From Bacteroidota bacterium (GTDB lineage Bacteria; Bacteroidota; Ignavibacteria; Ignavibacteriales; Ignavibacteriaceae): a stretch of 64,000 nucleotides of DNA. Positions 1-8,402 of the stretch are shown one piece after another. A model generated the notes under the pieces. That model was not told the origin of the DNA, did not search any database, and was given only the letters and a program-made list of their open reading frames with translations. Every line of letters starts with the position of its first letter. Position 1 is the stretch's first letter. The DNA lies in NCBI GenBank assembly GCA_021815365.1, contig JAKAGZ010000002.1:1-64000 (forward strand). Direction: 5' to 3'. A program made the translations under genes and the position numbers.

Positions 1-712
1 ATTTTTTCTAAACCGGGTTTAAATCCTCTTTCACGAAACTGCCGGTTTAGTCCAGCAACTGCCGGCTGCTAAATTATAATCGTTCTGTTACAGCGTGGAC
101 TATGGCAATTATTGGCGACGCTTATGTTACAATAATGTAATAAGGTTTGCTGTTATGCTTTGCTTCTGCTACCAAGAAGTTATGTTTAAAAGTAGAAAGG
201 ACAAGCATTGTCCGGGAAGTTAAAAGATGTTCACAAAAAACAGTGGATAGTAACAATAAGAACAAACAAGAAATGCGGTTGGCTTTAGTTCTATAATTTT
301 ACTTTTGTATATTTATAAGAGGTTAAGATCATTTATAAATATTTTAGAAGGGTTGTCCCAAGTGAAGGAAGGGAGAAGCAGCTTTGGATTTGAAAAAAAT
401 AATCTTGATTATCCAATCTGCCTCTTTCTTCCAATTATAAAAAAGAAAGAATGGCGTGCCCGGCGATATTGACTTTTAACATAACAGGTTTTCAACCAAT
501 CATTAGGTTTTAACCTTATTTGTTAAACAAAGCTTTAGCAACAGAAGCAAAGCATAACAGTAAACCTTATTACATTATTGACATATATGTCGCCAATAAT
601 TGCCTACCATATTCCATACTGTAACTGAATTATTTTAATTTAGCATACGGCAGCAGACGGACTAAGCCAGCAGTTGCTTGAAAGGCAGATTTAAATTCGG
701 TTTAGAAAAAAT
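1..712. repeat. ~710-bp imperfect long inverted repeat (arms ~170 bp)
   Basis: Bases 1-170 read as an imperfect reverse complement of 541-712. Both arms start with ATTTTTTCTAAACCG when read inward, and both share blocks such as CAATTATTGGCGAC and ATAATGTAATAAGGTTT; by eye roughly three quarters of positions match, with small indels. The central ~370 bases hold no plausible gene, only a small hairpin (GGACAA/TTGTCC, 199-213). The left arm starts at the window edge, so the element may extend further left. It could be a non-autonomous palindromic element or two head-to-head copies of a ~170-bp repeat. The rest of the gap (713-874) is AT-rich leader of the next gene, in which I see nothing else. 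Confidence 0.75.
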
Positions 713-874
713 CAGTCCTAAACAAACAATGCCACAACTTTTTTTGCTATCCTAAATTTAATTTGGACAGCATTGGAGTAATTATTTTCCAATGCTATTA
801 AAAATGGATTATTGCTGAGATTTTACAGATTTTTATAAACATCTTTTCAGAATTATTGGAGACATTAAACTATA

Positions 875-2122
875 ATGGCAGTGATCAGACCTTTCAAAGC
901 ATTAAGACCAGCACCGGAAAAAGCGCACCTTGTTTCGAGTGTGCCTTATGACGTAGTCAATCGTGATGAAGCTAAAGCGCTTGCGGCTGGAAATGAATTA
1001 AGTTTTTTAAGAATAACCCGATCGGAAATTGATCTGAGCGATGATGTTAATCCATATTCAACTGAAGTATATCAGAAGGCAAAGGAAAATTTTGAAAGCC
1101 TGAAACAAAACGCTCCTTTGATTACGGACGAAGAATCCCATCTTTATTTATACAGACTAATAATGGATGGAAGATCACAGGTCGGAATATGCGCAGCTTT
1201 TTCTGTTGATGATTACGATAACAATATAATCTTAAAGCACGAGAAAACCAGGAAAGAAAAAGAAGACGACAGGACAAATCATATTATTACTACCGGTGCT
1301 CAGACAGGTGTTGTATTTCTTACATACAAAGGTGTGGATGCGGTTAATCAAGTTGTAGATAAAACAACCTCCGTGGAGAAACCACTTTATGATTTTACCT
1401 CGAATGATGGTATTAAACATACGGTTTGGATTTTGCCTGACAGGTATCAGGAAGTGATTATTAATGAAATTGCGAAAGTAAAAAACCTTTACATTGCTGA
1501 CGGGCATCATCGTGCTGCAAGTGCCGCAAGGGCAAGAGCAGAAAAGAAAAATGTGAATCCTGCTCATACAGGCAAAGAAGATTATAATTTTTTTATTGCA
1601 GTTTTATTTCCCGCTGAACAGCTAAAGATACTTCCTTACAACAGAATAGTGAAAGATTTGAACGGAAAAAATATTGAAGAATTCCTGAACGAGGTGGGTG
1701 AAAAATTTACAATTGAAAAATCAGATAAGAAAACACCCGCAGCAAAAAGAAATTTTGAAATGTATCTTGGTGGGCAGTGGTATTCTTTAAAACCAAAAGG
1801 CGCCATTGCAGCAAGTTTGTCATTATCAAAATCTCCGGGCGATGCTCTTGATGCAAGTATTCTTCAGGATTTTCTTCTGAATCCTGTTCTTAACATTGAT
1901 GACCCGAGAACAAACAAAAGAATAGATTTTGTAGGCGGGATCCGCGGCACAGAAGAACTTGAAAGGCTTGTTGATTCAGCGAAGGCAGCCGTTGCTTTTT
2001 CACTCTATCCTGTTTCTCTTGATGAACTAATGAAGATATCTGATGCCGGAGAAATTATGCCGCCTAAGTCAACCTGGTTCGAACCGAAACTGCGTGACGG
2101 GTTGTTGGTACATTTAATTTAA
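875..2122 (+). CDS. DUF1015 family protein
   Basis: A 415-residue protein of the DUF1015 family, recognised by its N-terminal 'IRPFKALRP' opening, the 'SSVPYDVV' block (about residues 21-28) and the hallmark DGHHR motif at residues 209-213. The DGHHR box resembles that of ParB/serine-kinase-like folds, so a nucleotide- or phosphate-related activity is possible, but the biochemical role is not shown by the sequence. No signal peptide or membrane segment is visible. It lies 44 bases ahead of serC on the same strand, which suggests one operon and a link to serine/phosphoserine metabolism. The ATG at 875 is the natural start because the conserved family N-terminus follows directly. Confidence 0.85.
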   Translation: MAVIRPFKALRPAPEKAHLVSSVPYDVVNRDEAKALAAGNELSFLRITRSEIDLSDDVNPYSTEVYQKAKENFESLKQNAPLITDEESHLYLYRLIMDGRSQVGICAAFSVDDYDNNIILKHEKTRKEKEDDRTNHIITTGAQTGVVFLTYKGVDAVNQVVDKTTSVEKPLYDFTSNDGIKHTVWILPDRYQEVIINEIAKVKNLYIADGHHRAASAARARAEKKNVNPAHTGKEDYNFFIAVLFPAEQLKILPYNRIVKDLNGKNIEEFLNEVGEKFTIEKSDKKTPAAKRNFEMYLGGQWYSLKPKGAIAASLSLSKSPGDALDASILQDFLLNPVLNIDDPRTNKRIDFVGGIRGTEELERLVDSAKAAVAFSLYPVSLDELMKISDAGEIMPPKSTWFEPKLRDGLLVHLI

Positions 2123-2166
2123 CATTGTTATTTATAAACTCAGAAAAATATAAAAGGAAAAAAATT

Positions 2167-3255
2167 ATGGAAAAAAGAATATATAATTTCAGTGCGGGAC
2201 CTGCAGTTCTTCCTGAAGAAGTTTTATTGGAAGCTCAGAAAGATCTGTTCGCTTTGCCCGGGGTGGGGATGTCAGTGCTTGAAATCAGCCATCGTTCCAA
2301 AATTTTCGACAAAATTTTTGCTGATGCAGTTGAAGGATTGAGATCACTTTTAAGTATCGGCGAAAATTATTCGATACTTTTTCTACAGGGCGGCGCAAGC
2401 CTGCAGTTCTCAATGGTGCCATTAAATTTAATGCCGCCTCAGAACAAAGCTGATTATATCGTAACAGGAAGCTGGTCAAAAAAAGCTGTTAAAGAAGCTA
2501 AGAGAGTGGGGACTGTAAACATTGCCGCTTCAACAGAAGAAGAAAAATTTAAAAGAATCCCAAAGCAGGAAGAATTAAAACTGGACCCCGGTGCTGCTTA
2601 TGTTCATTTTACTTCTAACAATACAATTTTCGGGACGCAATGGCATGCAGAGCCGAATGTCGGTAATGTTCCACTTGTCTGTGATGCATCTTCTGATATT
2701 CTTCACAAAAAAATTAATGTAAACAAATATGCGTTGATCTACGCCGGTGCACAGAAAAATATGGGACCCAGCGGTGTTACCGTTGTAATTATCAGGAAGG
2801 GCCTGCTTGAAAGAAGTCAGGACTCGCTTCATACAATGCTTAATTATAAAACTCACGTTGAGAATGGTTCGCTTTATAATACTCCGTCAGTTTTCGGAAT
2901 TTACATAATAGCACTGGTCACAAAGTGGCTGAAAAATATTGGTGGACTTGACGCAATGTATAAACTCAATAAAGAAAAAGCTGCGGTTATTTACGATTGT
3001 ATTGATTCAAGCGGCGGCTTTTACAAAGGTCACGCTGAAAAAGACAGCCGCTCATTAATGAATATTACATTTAATCTTCCTGCTGAAGAGCTTGAGAAAA
3101 AATTTGTAAGCGAAGCAACTGCGGCAGGTTTCGATGGATTGAAGGGACACCGTTCAGTCGGCGGTATACGCGCTTCAATTTATAACGCATTTCCGAAAAA
3201 AGGTGCTGATGATCTTGCAAATTTTATGCGGGACTTTCAAAAGAGGAATAGTTAA
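2167..3255 (+). CDS. serC: Phosphoserine aminotransferase
   Basis: Transfers an amino group from glutamate to 3-phosphohydroxypyruvate to give phosphoserine, the second step of serine synthesis, using PLP in the cytoplasm. The N-terminal 'NFSAGPAVLP' signature, the 'MSVLEISHRS' block and the PLP-lysine segment AGAQKN (Lys about 197) identify class V SerC. The length of 362 residues is normal. The frame is open from a TTG at 2125, but the ATG at 2167 is preferred: it is preceded by an AAAGGAAA ribosome site and the conserved N-terminus begins there. It is probably co-transcribed with the upstream DUF1015 gene; serA and serB are not in the window. Confidence 0.95.
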   Translation: MEKRIYNFSAGPAVLPEEVLLEAQKDLFALPGVGMSVLEISHRSKIFDKIFADAVEGLRSLLSIGENYSILFLQGGASLQFSMVPLNLMPPQNKADYIVTGSWSKKAVKEAKRVGTVNIAASTEEEKFKRIPKQEELKLDPGAAYVHFTSNNTIFGTQWHAEPNVGNVPLVCDASSDILHKKINVNKYALIYAGAQKNMGPSGVTVVIIRKGLLERSQDSLHTMLNYKTHVENGSLYNTPSVFGIYIIALVTKWLKNIGGLDAMYKLNKEKAAVIYDCIDSSGGFYKGHAEKDSRSLMNITFNLPAEELEKKFVSEATAAGFDGLKGHRSVGGIRASIYNAFPKKGADDLANFMRDFQKRNS

Positions 3256-3266
3256 ATTATTTTAAA

Positions 3267-3284
3267 GGCGCTCATAAGGGCGCC
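3267..3284 (+). terminator. Possible terminator hairpin after serC
   Basis: GGCGC (3267-3271) pairs with GCGCC (3280-3284) around an 8-base loop, 12 bases after the serC stop. The following run is GGTTTATAATTT rather than a clean T-tract, so termination is only plausible. Confidence 0.3.
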
Positions 3285-3308
3285 GGTTTATAATTTCAGG
3301 GAAAAGAA

Positions 3309-3734
3309 ATGAAAAAAATTTTTACGTTTTTAGTTTTAATCTTGTTGTTCGTAATAGGATGCTCTAAAAAAAATGAGGTAAAATTAACTACCTCCGGCAA
3401 GAATGCTTTTGCTGCCGATGTTGACGGAAGCTGGGAAGTACAGGCTCTTACTGAACTGCACGGATTTGACCAGCAGAAGAAGGACGGAAACTATACCGCT
3501 TCAATTTTCTATTCAGTAGATGTAATTACCAGCGATGGAAAAATTCTGAAATCACTTTTTACAAAACAGGTAGATAAAAAAGAATCAGAAAAAATTACGG
3601 GAGTTAAGCTGGAAGCTCAATTCAATATTAACGGAAGTTATCCTGCCGGCAGATATAAGCTGGTTTTTAATATTAAGGATATTCTCTCTAATAAAACTCT
3701 GAAGGATACTGCAAGCTTGAAACTGGAAAGGTAA
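3309..3734 (+). CDS. Small hypothetical lipoprotein
   Basis: A 141-residue protein I cannot assign to a family. It begins with two lysines, a hydrophobic stretch and a lipobox-like VIGC ending at residue about 18, followed by SKKNE, as expected for a signal-peptidase-II lipoprotein anchored in the envelope. The mature part is mostly beta-type, with alternating hydrophobic residues and a 'GSYPAGRYKLVFNIKD' stretch suggestive of an Ig-like sandwich. The ATG at 3309 follows a CAGGGAAAAG ribosome site. It sits between serC and a convergent DUF2203 gene; neither neighbour explains its role. Confidence 0.75.
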   Translation: MKKIFTFLVLILLFVIGCSKKNEVKLTTSGKNAFAADVDGSWEVQALTELHGFDQQKKDGNYTASIFYSVDVITSDGKILKSLFTKQVDKKESEKITGVKLEAQFNINGSYPAGRYKLVFNIKDILSNKTLKDTASLKLER

Positions 3735-3781
3735 ACCCGGAATGGAATATGTAATATGGTTTATAAGTATGCAGCAATCAT

Positions 3782-4162
3782 TTAATCTTGAAAATATCTT
3801 TCAGGAATTAATTTTCTTCCTGCAAATCCCTCATCAATTCCATGATAATACTTTATTTCGTCTTCGTCGCTTCTCCAGCAGAGCAGGACATCTTTCCCGT
3901 TTATTACAGAAGGGAAGTCAACCAGACCGATGGTAAAACTCCAGTCTTTATAATAACAGCCTAAATCTTCAAGCTCTTGAATGAAATTGTTAACCTGTTC
4001 GGTCATCTTTTTTACTTTTTGATTGTCTTCAATTTTTCCATTGAGGTCATCAGCAAGAAGGCGTATCTCTCTTGTTGTATCAAGAATATCTTTAACAATT
4101 TTCCTCACGAGCGGCAGTGTTTTCTCCGCTTCGGAATGAGTAAAATATTTTGTTCCGGTCAT
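3782..4162 (-). CDS. DUF2203 family protein
   Basis: A 126-residue cytoplasmic protein with the DUF2203 pattern: an N-terminal 'FTHSEAEKTLPLVRKI' helix, a central charged coiled region, and the C-terminal family core GLVDFPS...LLCWR...EI.YYHG...GFAGR. The function of the family is unknown. It is transcribed towards the upstream lipoprotein gene and divergently from the thioredoxin-like gene. The 174-base divergent gap contains TATATTTG (near 4290), which resembles the Bacteroidota -7 element, reading towards the thioredoxin-like gene. Confidence 0.8.
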   Translation of the reverse strand: MTGTKYFTHSEAEKTLPLVRKIVKDILDTTREIRLLADDLNGKIEDNQKVKKMTEQVNNFIQELEDLGCYYKDWSFTIGLVDFPSVINGKDVLLCWRSDEDEIKYYHGIDEGFAGRKLIPERYFQD

Positions 4163-4336
4163 TGCTATATGGAAAGTTAAAGTTTAAAAAATAATTTTTT
4201 CCAGTGTACCGAACCGCAAATAAAATTTTTACATCTAACAACTGTAATAAAAGATTTAATTCAAAATTATTCAACATAATAATTATATTTGTCTGTCATT
4301 TATGGCTGCAAATATTTTGTACTGAAGGAGCACCAG

Positions 4337-4954
4337 ATGGCGCATAAATTTTTCGAAGATAAAATCCCGCATAAAGGATACTCGTATGAAGAGTTTCAAA
4401 AGATGACGAAAGAACAAATTGAAAAAACAGATCCGCAAAATCTTGATAAAGACGGCAAAGAACATTTTGAGTACACGAAGCTTAATATGTACAGAAGCAG
4501 CAGGATAGAAAAGAATTATACAGTTACAGATGAACTGAAGATGGAAGTTGCAAAAATTAAAGAGCCTCAGCTATGGATGATTATCACTGAAAGCTGGTGC
4601 GGCGATTCAGCGCAGAATCTGCCTTACATCGCAAAGATCGCAGTGCTGAATTCTAATATTGATTTAAGAATTATTTTAAGAGATTCAAACCCCGGAATAA
4701 TGGATTTGTATCTGACTAACGGTACGAGAAGCATTCCGATCCTTGTTGCTTTTGACGCTGCCGGAAATGAAAAATTTAAATGGGGACCGAGACCAGGAGA
4801 AGTTCAGGCATTAATTAAGCAATGGAGATCTGACGGTATAGTAAAGCCTGAACTTTATGAAAAACTGCATTTGTGGTACTCAAAGAATAAAGGAAAAAAT
4901 ATTGAAGAGGAAATGCTGAAATTAATTACAAATATTAATCAGGTGGCTATATGA
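4337..4954 (+). CDS. Thioredoxin-family protein with a single active-site Cys (CGDS)
   Basis: A 205-residue soluble protein of the thioredoxin fold. The core 'WMIITESWCGDSAQ' (about residues 85-100) sits where WCxxC is found in classic thioredoxins, but here the motif is C-G-D-S, so the resolving cysteine is replaced by Ser. A cis-Pro element appears in 'TRSIPILVAFD'. Homologues with this WCGDS motif are common in Bacteroidota, but their substrate is not known to me. The ATG at 4337 is chosen over an upstream in-frame codon at 4289 because AAGGAG lies 6 bases before it. Its stop overlaps the next start (ATGA), which indicates translational coupling to the PLP enzyme. Confidence 0.8.
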   Translation: MAHKFFEDKIPHKGYSYEEFQKMTKEQIEKTDPQNLDKDGKEHFEYTKLNMYRSSRIEKNYTVTDELKMEVAKIKEPQLWMIITESWCGDSAQNLPYIAKIAVLNSNIDLRIILRDSNPGIMDLYLTNGTRSIPILVAFDAAGNEKFKWGPRPGEVQALIKQWRSDGIVKPELYEKLHLWYSKNKGKNIEEEMLKLITNINQVAI

Positions 4955-6066
4955 AAATTGAAACACTTTCAGTACACGCCGGCAGAAGCGTTGATCCAAA
5001 CACAAAAGCAGTAACTCCCCCGATCTATCTTTCAACAACATATGAAAGAGAACCCGGCGGTGATTATCCCAAAGGATATAATTACAGCAGGAACAATAAT
5101 CCCAACAGAGAATCGCTTGAAAAATGTCTTGCACTGCTTGAAGGCGGTGCAGAGGGAATTGCTTTTTCCTCAGGTTCCGCAGCAGCGATGAGCATCTTTC
5201 AAACTCTTTCGCCTGGAGATCACGTAATTGCGACTGACGATATTTATCATGGCACCCGGAAACTTTTAAAGAGCTTTGAAAAATGGAATGTCAATACTTC
5301 ATTTGTAGATATGACAGACATCGACGAAGTAAAAAAAGCCATTTCGAAAAAAACTAAACTTATGTGGGTAGAATCACCTACAAACCCTCTTTTAAAAATT
5401 ATAGATATTAAAAGCATTTCAGAAGTTGCTCACAAAAATAATTCAATTGTGGTTTGTGATAATACGTGGGGAACACCGGTCCTTCAAAATCCTTTCTCTC
5501 TCGGAGCTGATCTCATTCTTCATGCAACTACAAAATATATCGGCGGTCACAGCGATATTCTTGGTGGAATTGTAATTACGAAAAGAGCTGACGATCTTTA
5601 TCTGCGCATAAGGGATATCCAGAAATCCGGCGGCGCTGTTCCATCTCCTTTCGAATGCTGGCTGACTCTCAGGGGAATTCAAACTATGCCGCTCCGTGTG
5701 CGTGCACAATCTGAATCTGCTATGAAGATTGCGGAATTTTTATCATCGCATAATAAAGTGGAAGCAGTGCATTACCCGGGCTTAAATAGTCATCCGGGAA
5801 ATAAATTGGCTTCACAGCAAATGAAAATGTTCGGCGGGATGATTTCCATCCAGATAAAAGGCGGCGAAAAAGAAGCGATGAAAGTTGCGTCAAGAGTAAA
5901 AATATTTACACGCGCTACAAGTCTCGGCGGTCCGGAAAGCCTGATCGAACACCGCGCTTCAATCGAGGGTCCCGAAAGTAAAACACCGAAAAATTTATTA
6001 CGGCTCTCTGTTGGTCTCGAGCATTCTGAAGATTTAATTAATGATTTGAATCAGGCTCTGGGATAA
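4951..6066 (+). CDS. Cystathionine gamma-synthase / gamma-lyase family PLP enzyme
   Basis: A 371-residue Cys/Met metabolism PLP enzyme. It shows the N-terminal 'ETLSVHAGR', the 'PIYLSTTY' block, substrate-loop 'YNYSRNNNPNR', 'SSGSAAAM', the aspartate in 'CDNTWGTP' and the PLP lysine in HATTKYIGGH (Lys 195), then the C-terminal 'SLGGPESLIEHRAS'. Members act as cystathionine gamma-synthase, beta- or gamma-lyase, or O-acetylhomoserine sulfhydrylase. The sequence alone does not separate these, so no symbol is given. It overlaps the thioredoxin-like gene by 4 bases (ATGA), an arrangement that suggests sulfur amino-acid metabolism tied to thiol chemistry. Confidence 0.88.
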   Translation: MKIETLSVHAGRSVDPNTKAVTPPIYLSTTYEREPGGDYPKGYNYSRNNNPNRESLEKCLALLEGGAEGIAFSSGSAAAMSIFQTLSPGDHVIATDDIYHGTRKLLKSFEKWNVNTSFVDMTDIDEVKKAISKKTKLMWVESPTNPLLKIIDIKSISEVAHKNNSIVVCDNTWGTPVLQNPFSLGADLILHATTKYIGGHSDILGGIVITKRADDLYLRIRDIQKSGGAVPSPFECWLTLRGIQTMPLRVRAQSESAMKIAEFLSSHNKVEAVHYPGLNSHPGNKLASQQMKMFGGMISIQIKGGEKEAMKVASRVKIFTRATSLGGPESLIEHRASIEGPESKTPKNLLRLSVGLEHSEDLINDLNQALG

Positions 6067-6200
6067 TGTTATCAGCATGAATTAAACTCAATTTACGCAA
6101 TAGAAAAATATAGAAATGGTTTAACTCTAATTATCAAAACAATTTGTTGTTGTAATTACAGCCACGTAAAACGTTTTGTTAAAATCTAATTTAATTTTGC

Positions 6201-6269
6201 AAATCCTTTACGAGGATTTGGGTATTATGATTTTTTGTTGCTACAAAAATATGACCTCTACGAGGTCAT
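6201..6269. repeat. Two related hairpins with a CCTYTACGAGG core
   Basis: AAATCCT/AGGATTT (6201-6219) and ATGACCT/AGGTCAT (6251-6269) are 7-bp stems with 5-base loops. They share the core CCT-T/C-TACG-AGG while the outer stem bases differ in a compensating way. The first is followed by GATTTTTTG and could help terminate the upstream PLP gene. Confidence 0.6.
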
Positions 6270-6306
6270 TCATATTATAAAAAATATCGTAGATGTTTAA
6301 TTATTG

Positions 6307-6407
6307 CCTGTCTGCCGACAGGCAGGTAGAAATTCAGAATAGACACGACTGTTGATCCTTGTAGAGCCTGCCTGCGCGAAGCCGCTTCGGCATAGGCAGG
6401 GATCAAT
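6307..6407. repeat. Cluster of GC-rich palindromes (CCTGCC...GGCAGG family)
   Basis: 6307-6327 holds overlapping palindromes (CCTGTC/GACAGG and CTGCC/GGCAG). 6353-6407 is a nested hairpin: outer TTGATCC/GGATCAA, middle CCTGCC (6368-6373)/GGCAGG (6396-6401), inner GAAGC/GCTTC. They stand out by GC content in AT-rich DNA. Related units occur at 49175 and 51949. They lie in the convergent gap 6067-6582, in which no gene is seen. Confidence 0.7.
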
Positions 6408-6537
6408 AAATTATTACAAAACAGTTATCCAAAAGACTACTAATGTCGGGGCAAATACGAATTATATTTTGTGTACTTTTATCGTTAATTTATTATTTAT
6501 TCCTATTGCATAAATGGATTAAATAGTTGACTCTGTA

Positions 6538-6565
6538 GAGATGTCCCCAAAGGCTGGGACATCTC
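6538..6565. repeat. 10-bp stem hairpin downstream of pruA
   Basis: GAGATGTCCC (6538-6547) pairs perfectly with GGGACATCTC (6556-6565), 17 bases beyond the pruA stop. No T-tract follows on the pruA strand, so it may stabilise the 3' end or be another dispersed palindrome rather than an intrinsic terminator. Confidence 0.55.
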
Positions 6566-6582
6566 AACAGAAGATCTGAAAA

Positions 6583-8214
6583 TTATTTTGCACCCATAAA
6601 AGGATATTTCCAATCTTTCGGCGGATCGAAAGTTTCTTTCAATGATCTTGCTGTCATCCATCGGAGAATATTCATTGCGCTGCCTGCTTTATCATTTGTG
6701 CCTGATGCTCTTCCTCCGCCAAACGGCTGCTGACCGACTACTGCCGCAGTTGGTTTGTCATTGATATAAAAATTGCCTGCAGCATTTCTGAGCTTGTTCG
6801 ACATTTTTATCAGCACTTCTCTGTCCTGCGACCACACACATCCAGTCAAAGCATAAGGAGAAGTTGTATCGCAAAGTTCGAGAGCTTCGTCAAATTTGTT
6901 ATCGTCGTAAACATAAATTGTCAGCACAGGGCCGAAAATTTCTTCCTGCATGGTTTTAAATTTCGGGTCTGTCGTTACAATTGTTGTAGGTTCAATGAAA
7001 TAGCCGACCGAATCATCATATTTCCCACCGGTGATTATTTCAGCATCTTTCGATTTTTTTGCGTAGTCAATGTATGCGGTAATGTTTTTAAAAGCATTTT
7101 TATCAATTACGGCAGACATGAAGTTTGTGAAATCTTCGGGGTCGCCCATTTTTATTTTTTTAACTTCAGCAACATATTTCTTTTTGAATTCTGCCCAGAT
7201 TGAGTTCGGAATATACATCCTTGATGCTGCAGAACATTTTTGTCCCTGGTATTCAAAGGCGCCGCGGATTACTGCAACAACAAGCGCATCAACATCAGCC
7301 GTATTATGAGCAAAGATAAAATCTTTTCCTCCGGTCTCGCCGACAATTCTTGGATAATATTTCATCCTGTGAATATTGTCTCCGACTTTTTTCCACATTC
7401 CCTGGAAAACAGATGTCGAGCCGGTGAAATGAATTCCCGCAAGGTCAGGACTTTCAAGAACCGGATCGCCAACCTGGCTTCCGGAGCCCGGCACAAAATT
7501 AATCACGCCGGCAGGAACGCCTGCTTCTTCAAATAATTTCATTAAAAAATACGCAGAGTAAACTGCGCTTGAGGCGGGCTTCCAGAGAGATACATTGCCG
7601 ACAATGGCTGGCGCAGTCGGTAAATTACCTGCGATAGAAGTGAAGTTGAATGGTGTAACTGCGAAAATAAATCCTTCAAGCGGGCGATACTCAGAACGGT
7701 TCCACATTCCTCTCGGCGAGTATGGCTGCTCACCCATCAGTTGAGTCATATAATAAACATTGAATCTCCAGAAGTCTACCAGTTCGCAGGCTGAATCAAT
7801 TTCAGCCTGGTAAACTGTTTTAGATTGCCCTAACATAGTTGCAGCATTTATTGTTGACCGCCAGCTTCCTGCGAGTAGATCTGCTGCCTTTAGAAAAATT
7901 GCAGCGCGGTGTTCCCAAGGCATTTCAGCCCATTTTTTTCTTGCCTCGAGTGCAGCTTCGATAGCCATTTTAACTTCTCTGGCGCCGGCTTTATGATATA
8001 TGCCTAAAACTTTTTTATGATTGTGAGGCATCCTTATCTCTTCAGTATTTCCTGTGGTGATTTCTTTGCCGCCGATAATTAATGGTATTTCAATTTTTTT
8101 TGATTGAAGTTCTTTCAATTTGTTTTTCAGTGCGTCCTTTTCAGGACTGTTGGGAGCGTATGAATAAACAGGTTCATTAATAGGATGAGGAACTTTGAAA
8201 TAAGCATTGGACAT
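6583..8214 (-). CDS. pruA: 1-pyrroline-5-carboxylate dehydrogenase
   Basis: Oxidises L-glutamate gamma-semialdehyde (from P5C) to glutamate with NAD+, the second step of proline degradation. The 543-residue length fits the monofunctional form of the aldehyde dehydrogenase superfamily. Visible elements are the NAD-binding 'AVTPFNFTSI' segment, the 'FTGST' loop, the general-base region 'GETGGKDF', and the catalytic Cys about 327 in GQKCSAAS; 'EEIFGPVLTIYVY' lies in the C-terminal half. The ATG at 8214 has CAGGAG upstream. No proline dehydrogenase gene is adjacent; it is transcribed divergently from the sensor kinase gene. Confidence 0.93.
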   Translation of the reverse strand: MSNAYFKVPHPINEPVYSYAPNSPEKDALKNKLKELQSKKIEIPLIIGGKEITTGNTEEIRMPHNHKKVLGIYHKAGAREVKMAIEAALEARKKWAEMPWEHRAAIFLKAADLLAGSWRSTINAATMLGQSKTVYQAEIDSACELVDFWRFNVYYMTQLMGEQPYSPRGMWNRSEYRPLEGFIFAVTPFNFTSIAGNLPTAPAIVGNVSLWKPASSAVYSAYFLMKLFEEAGVPAGVINFVPGSGSQVGDPVLESPDLAGIHFTGSTSVFQGMWKKVGDNIHRMKYYPRIVGETGGKDFIFAHNTADVDALVVAVIRGAFEYQGQKCSAASRMYIPNSIWAEFKKKYVAEVKKIKMGDPEDFTNFMSAVIDKNAFKNITAYIDYAKKSKDAEIITGGKYDDSVGYFIEPTTIVTTDPKFKTMQEEIFGPVLTIYVYDDNKFDEALELCDTTSPYALTGCVWSQDREVLIKMSNKLRNAAGNFYINDKPTAAVVGQQPFGGGRASGTNDKAGSAMNILRWMTARSLKETFDPPKDWKYPFMGAK

Positions 8215-8402
8215 AGAAGATTTCTCCTGGCTGGTATTTATTTTTATTGTTATCTATACAAAATTAGTAAAAATATAATTAAGTTTGATAGCAAAACATC
8301 AGATTAAAACTTATGCAAAATAAAAACATAGAAGGGGCGGCAGAATATATGAAATTGCGTAACTTCGGTTAGTAAAGAGAAAATATTAATCGGGGGTTAG
8401 TG

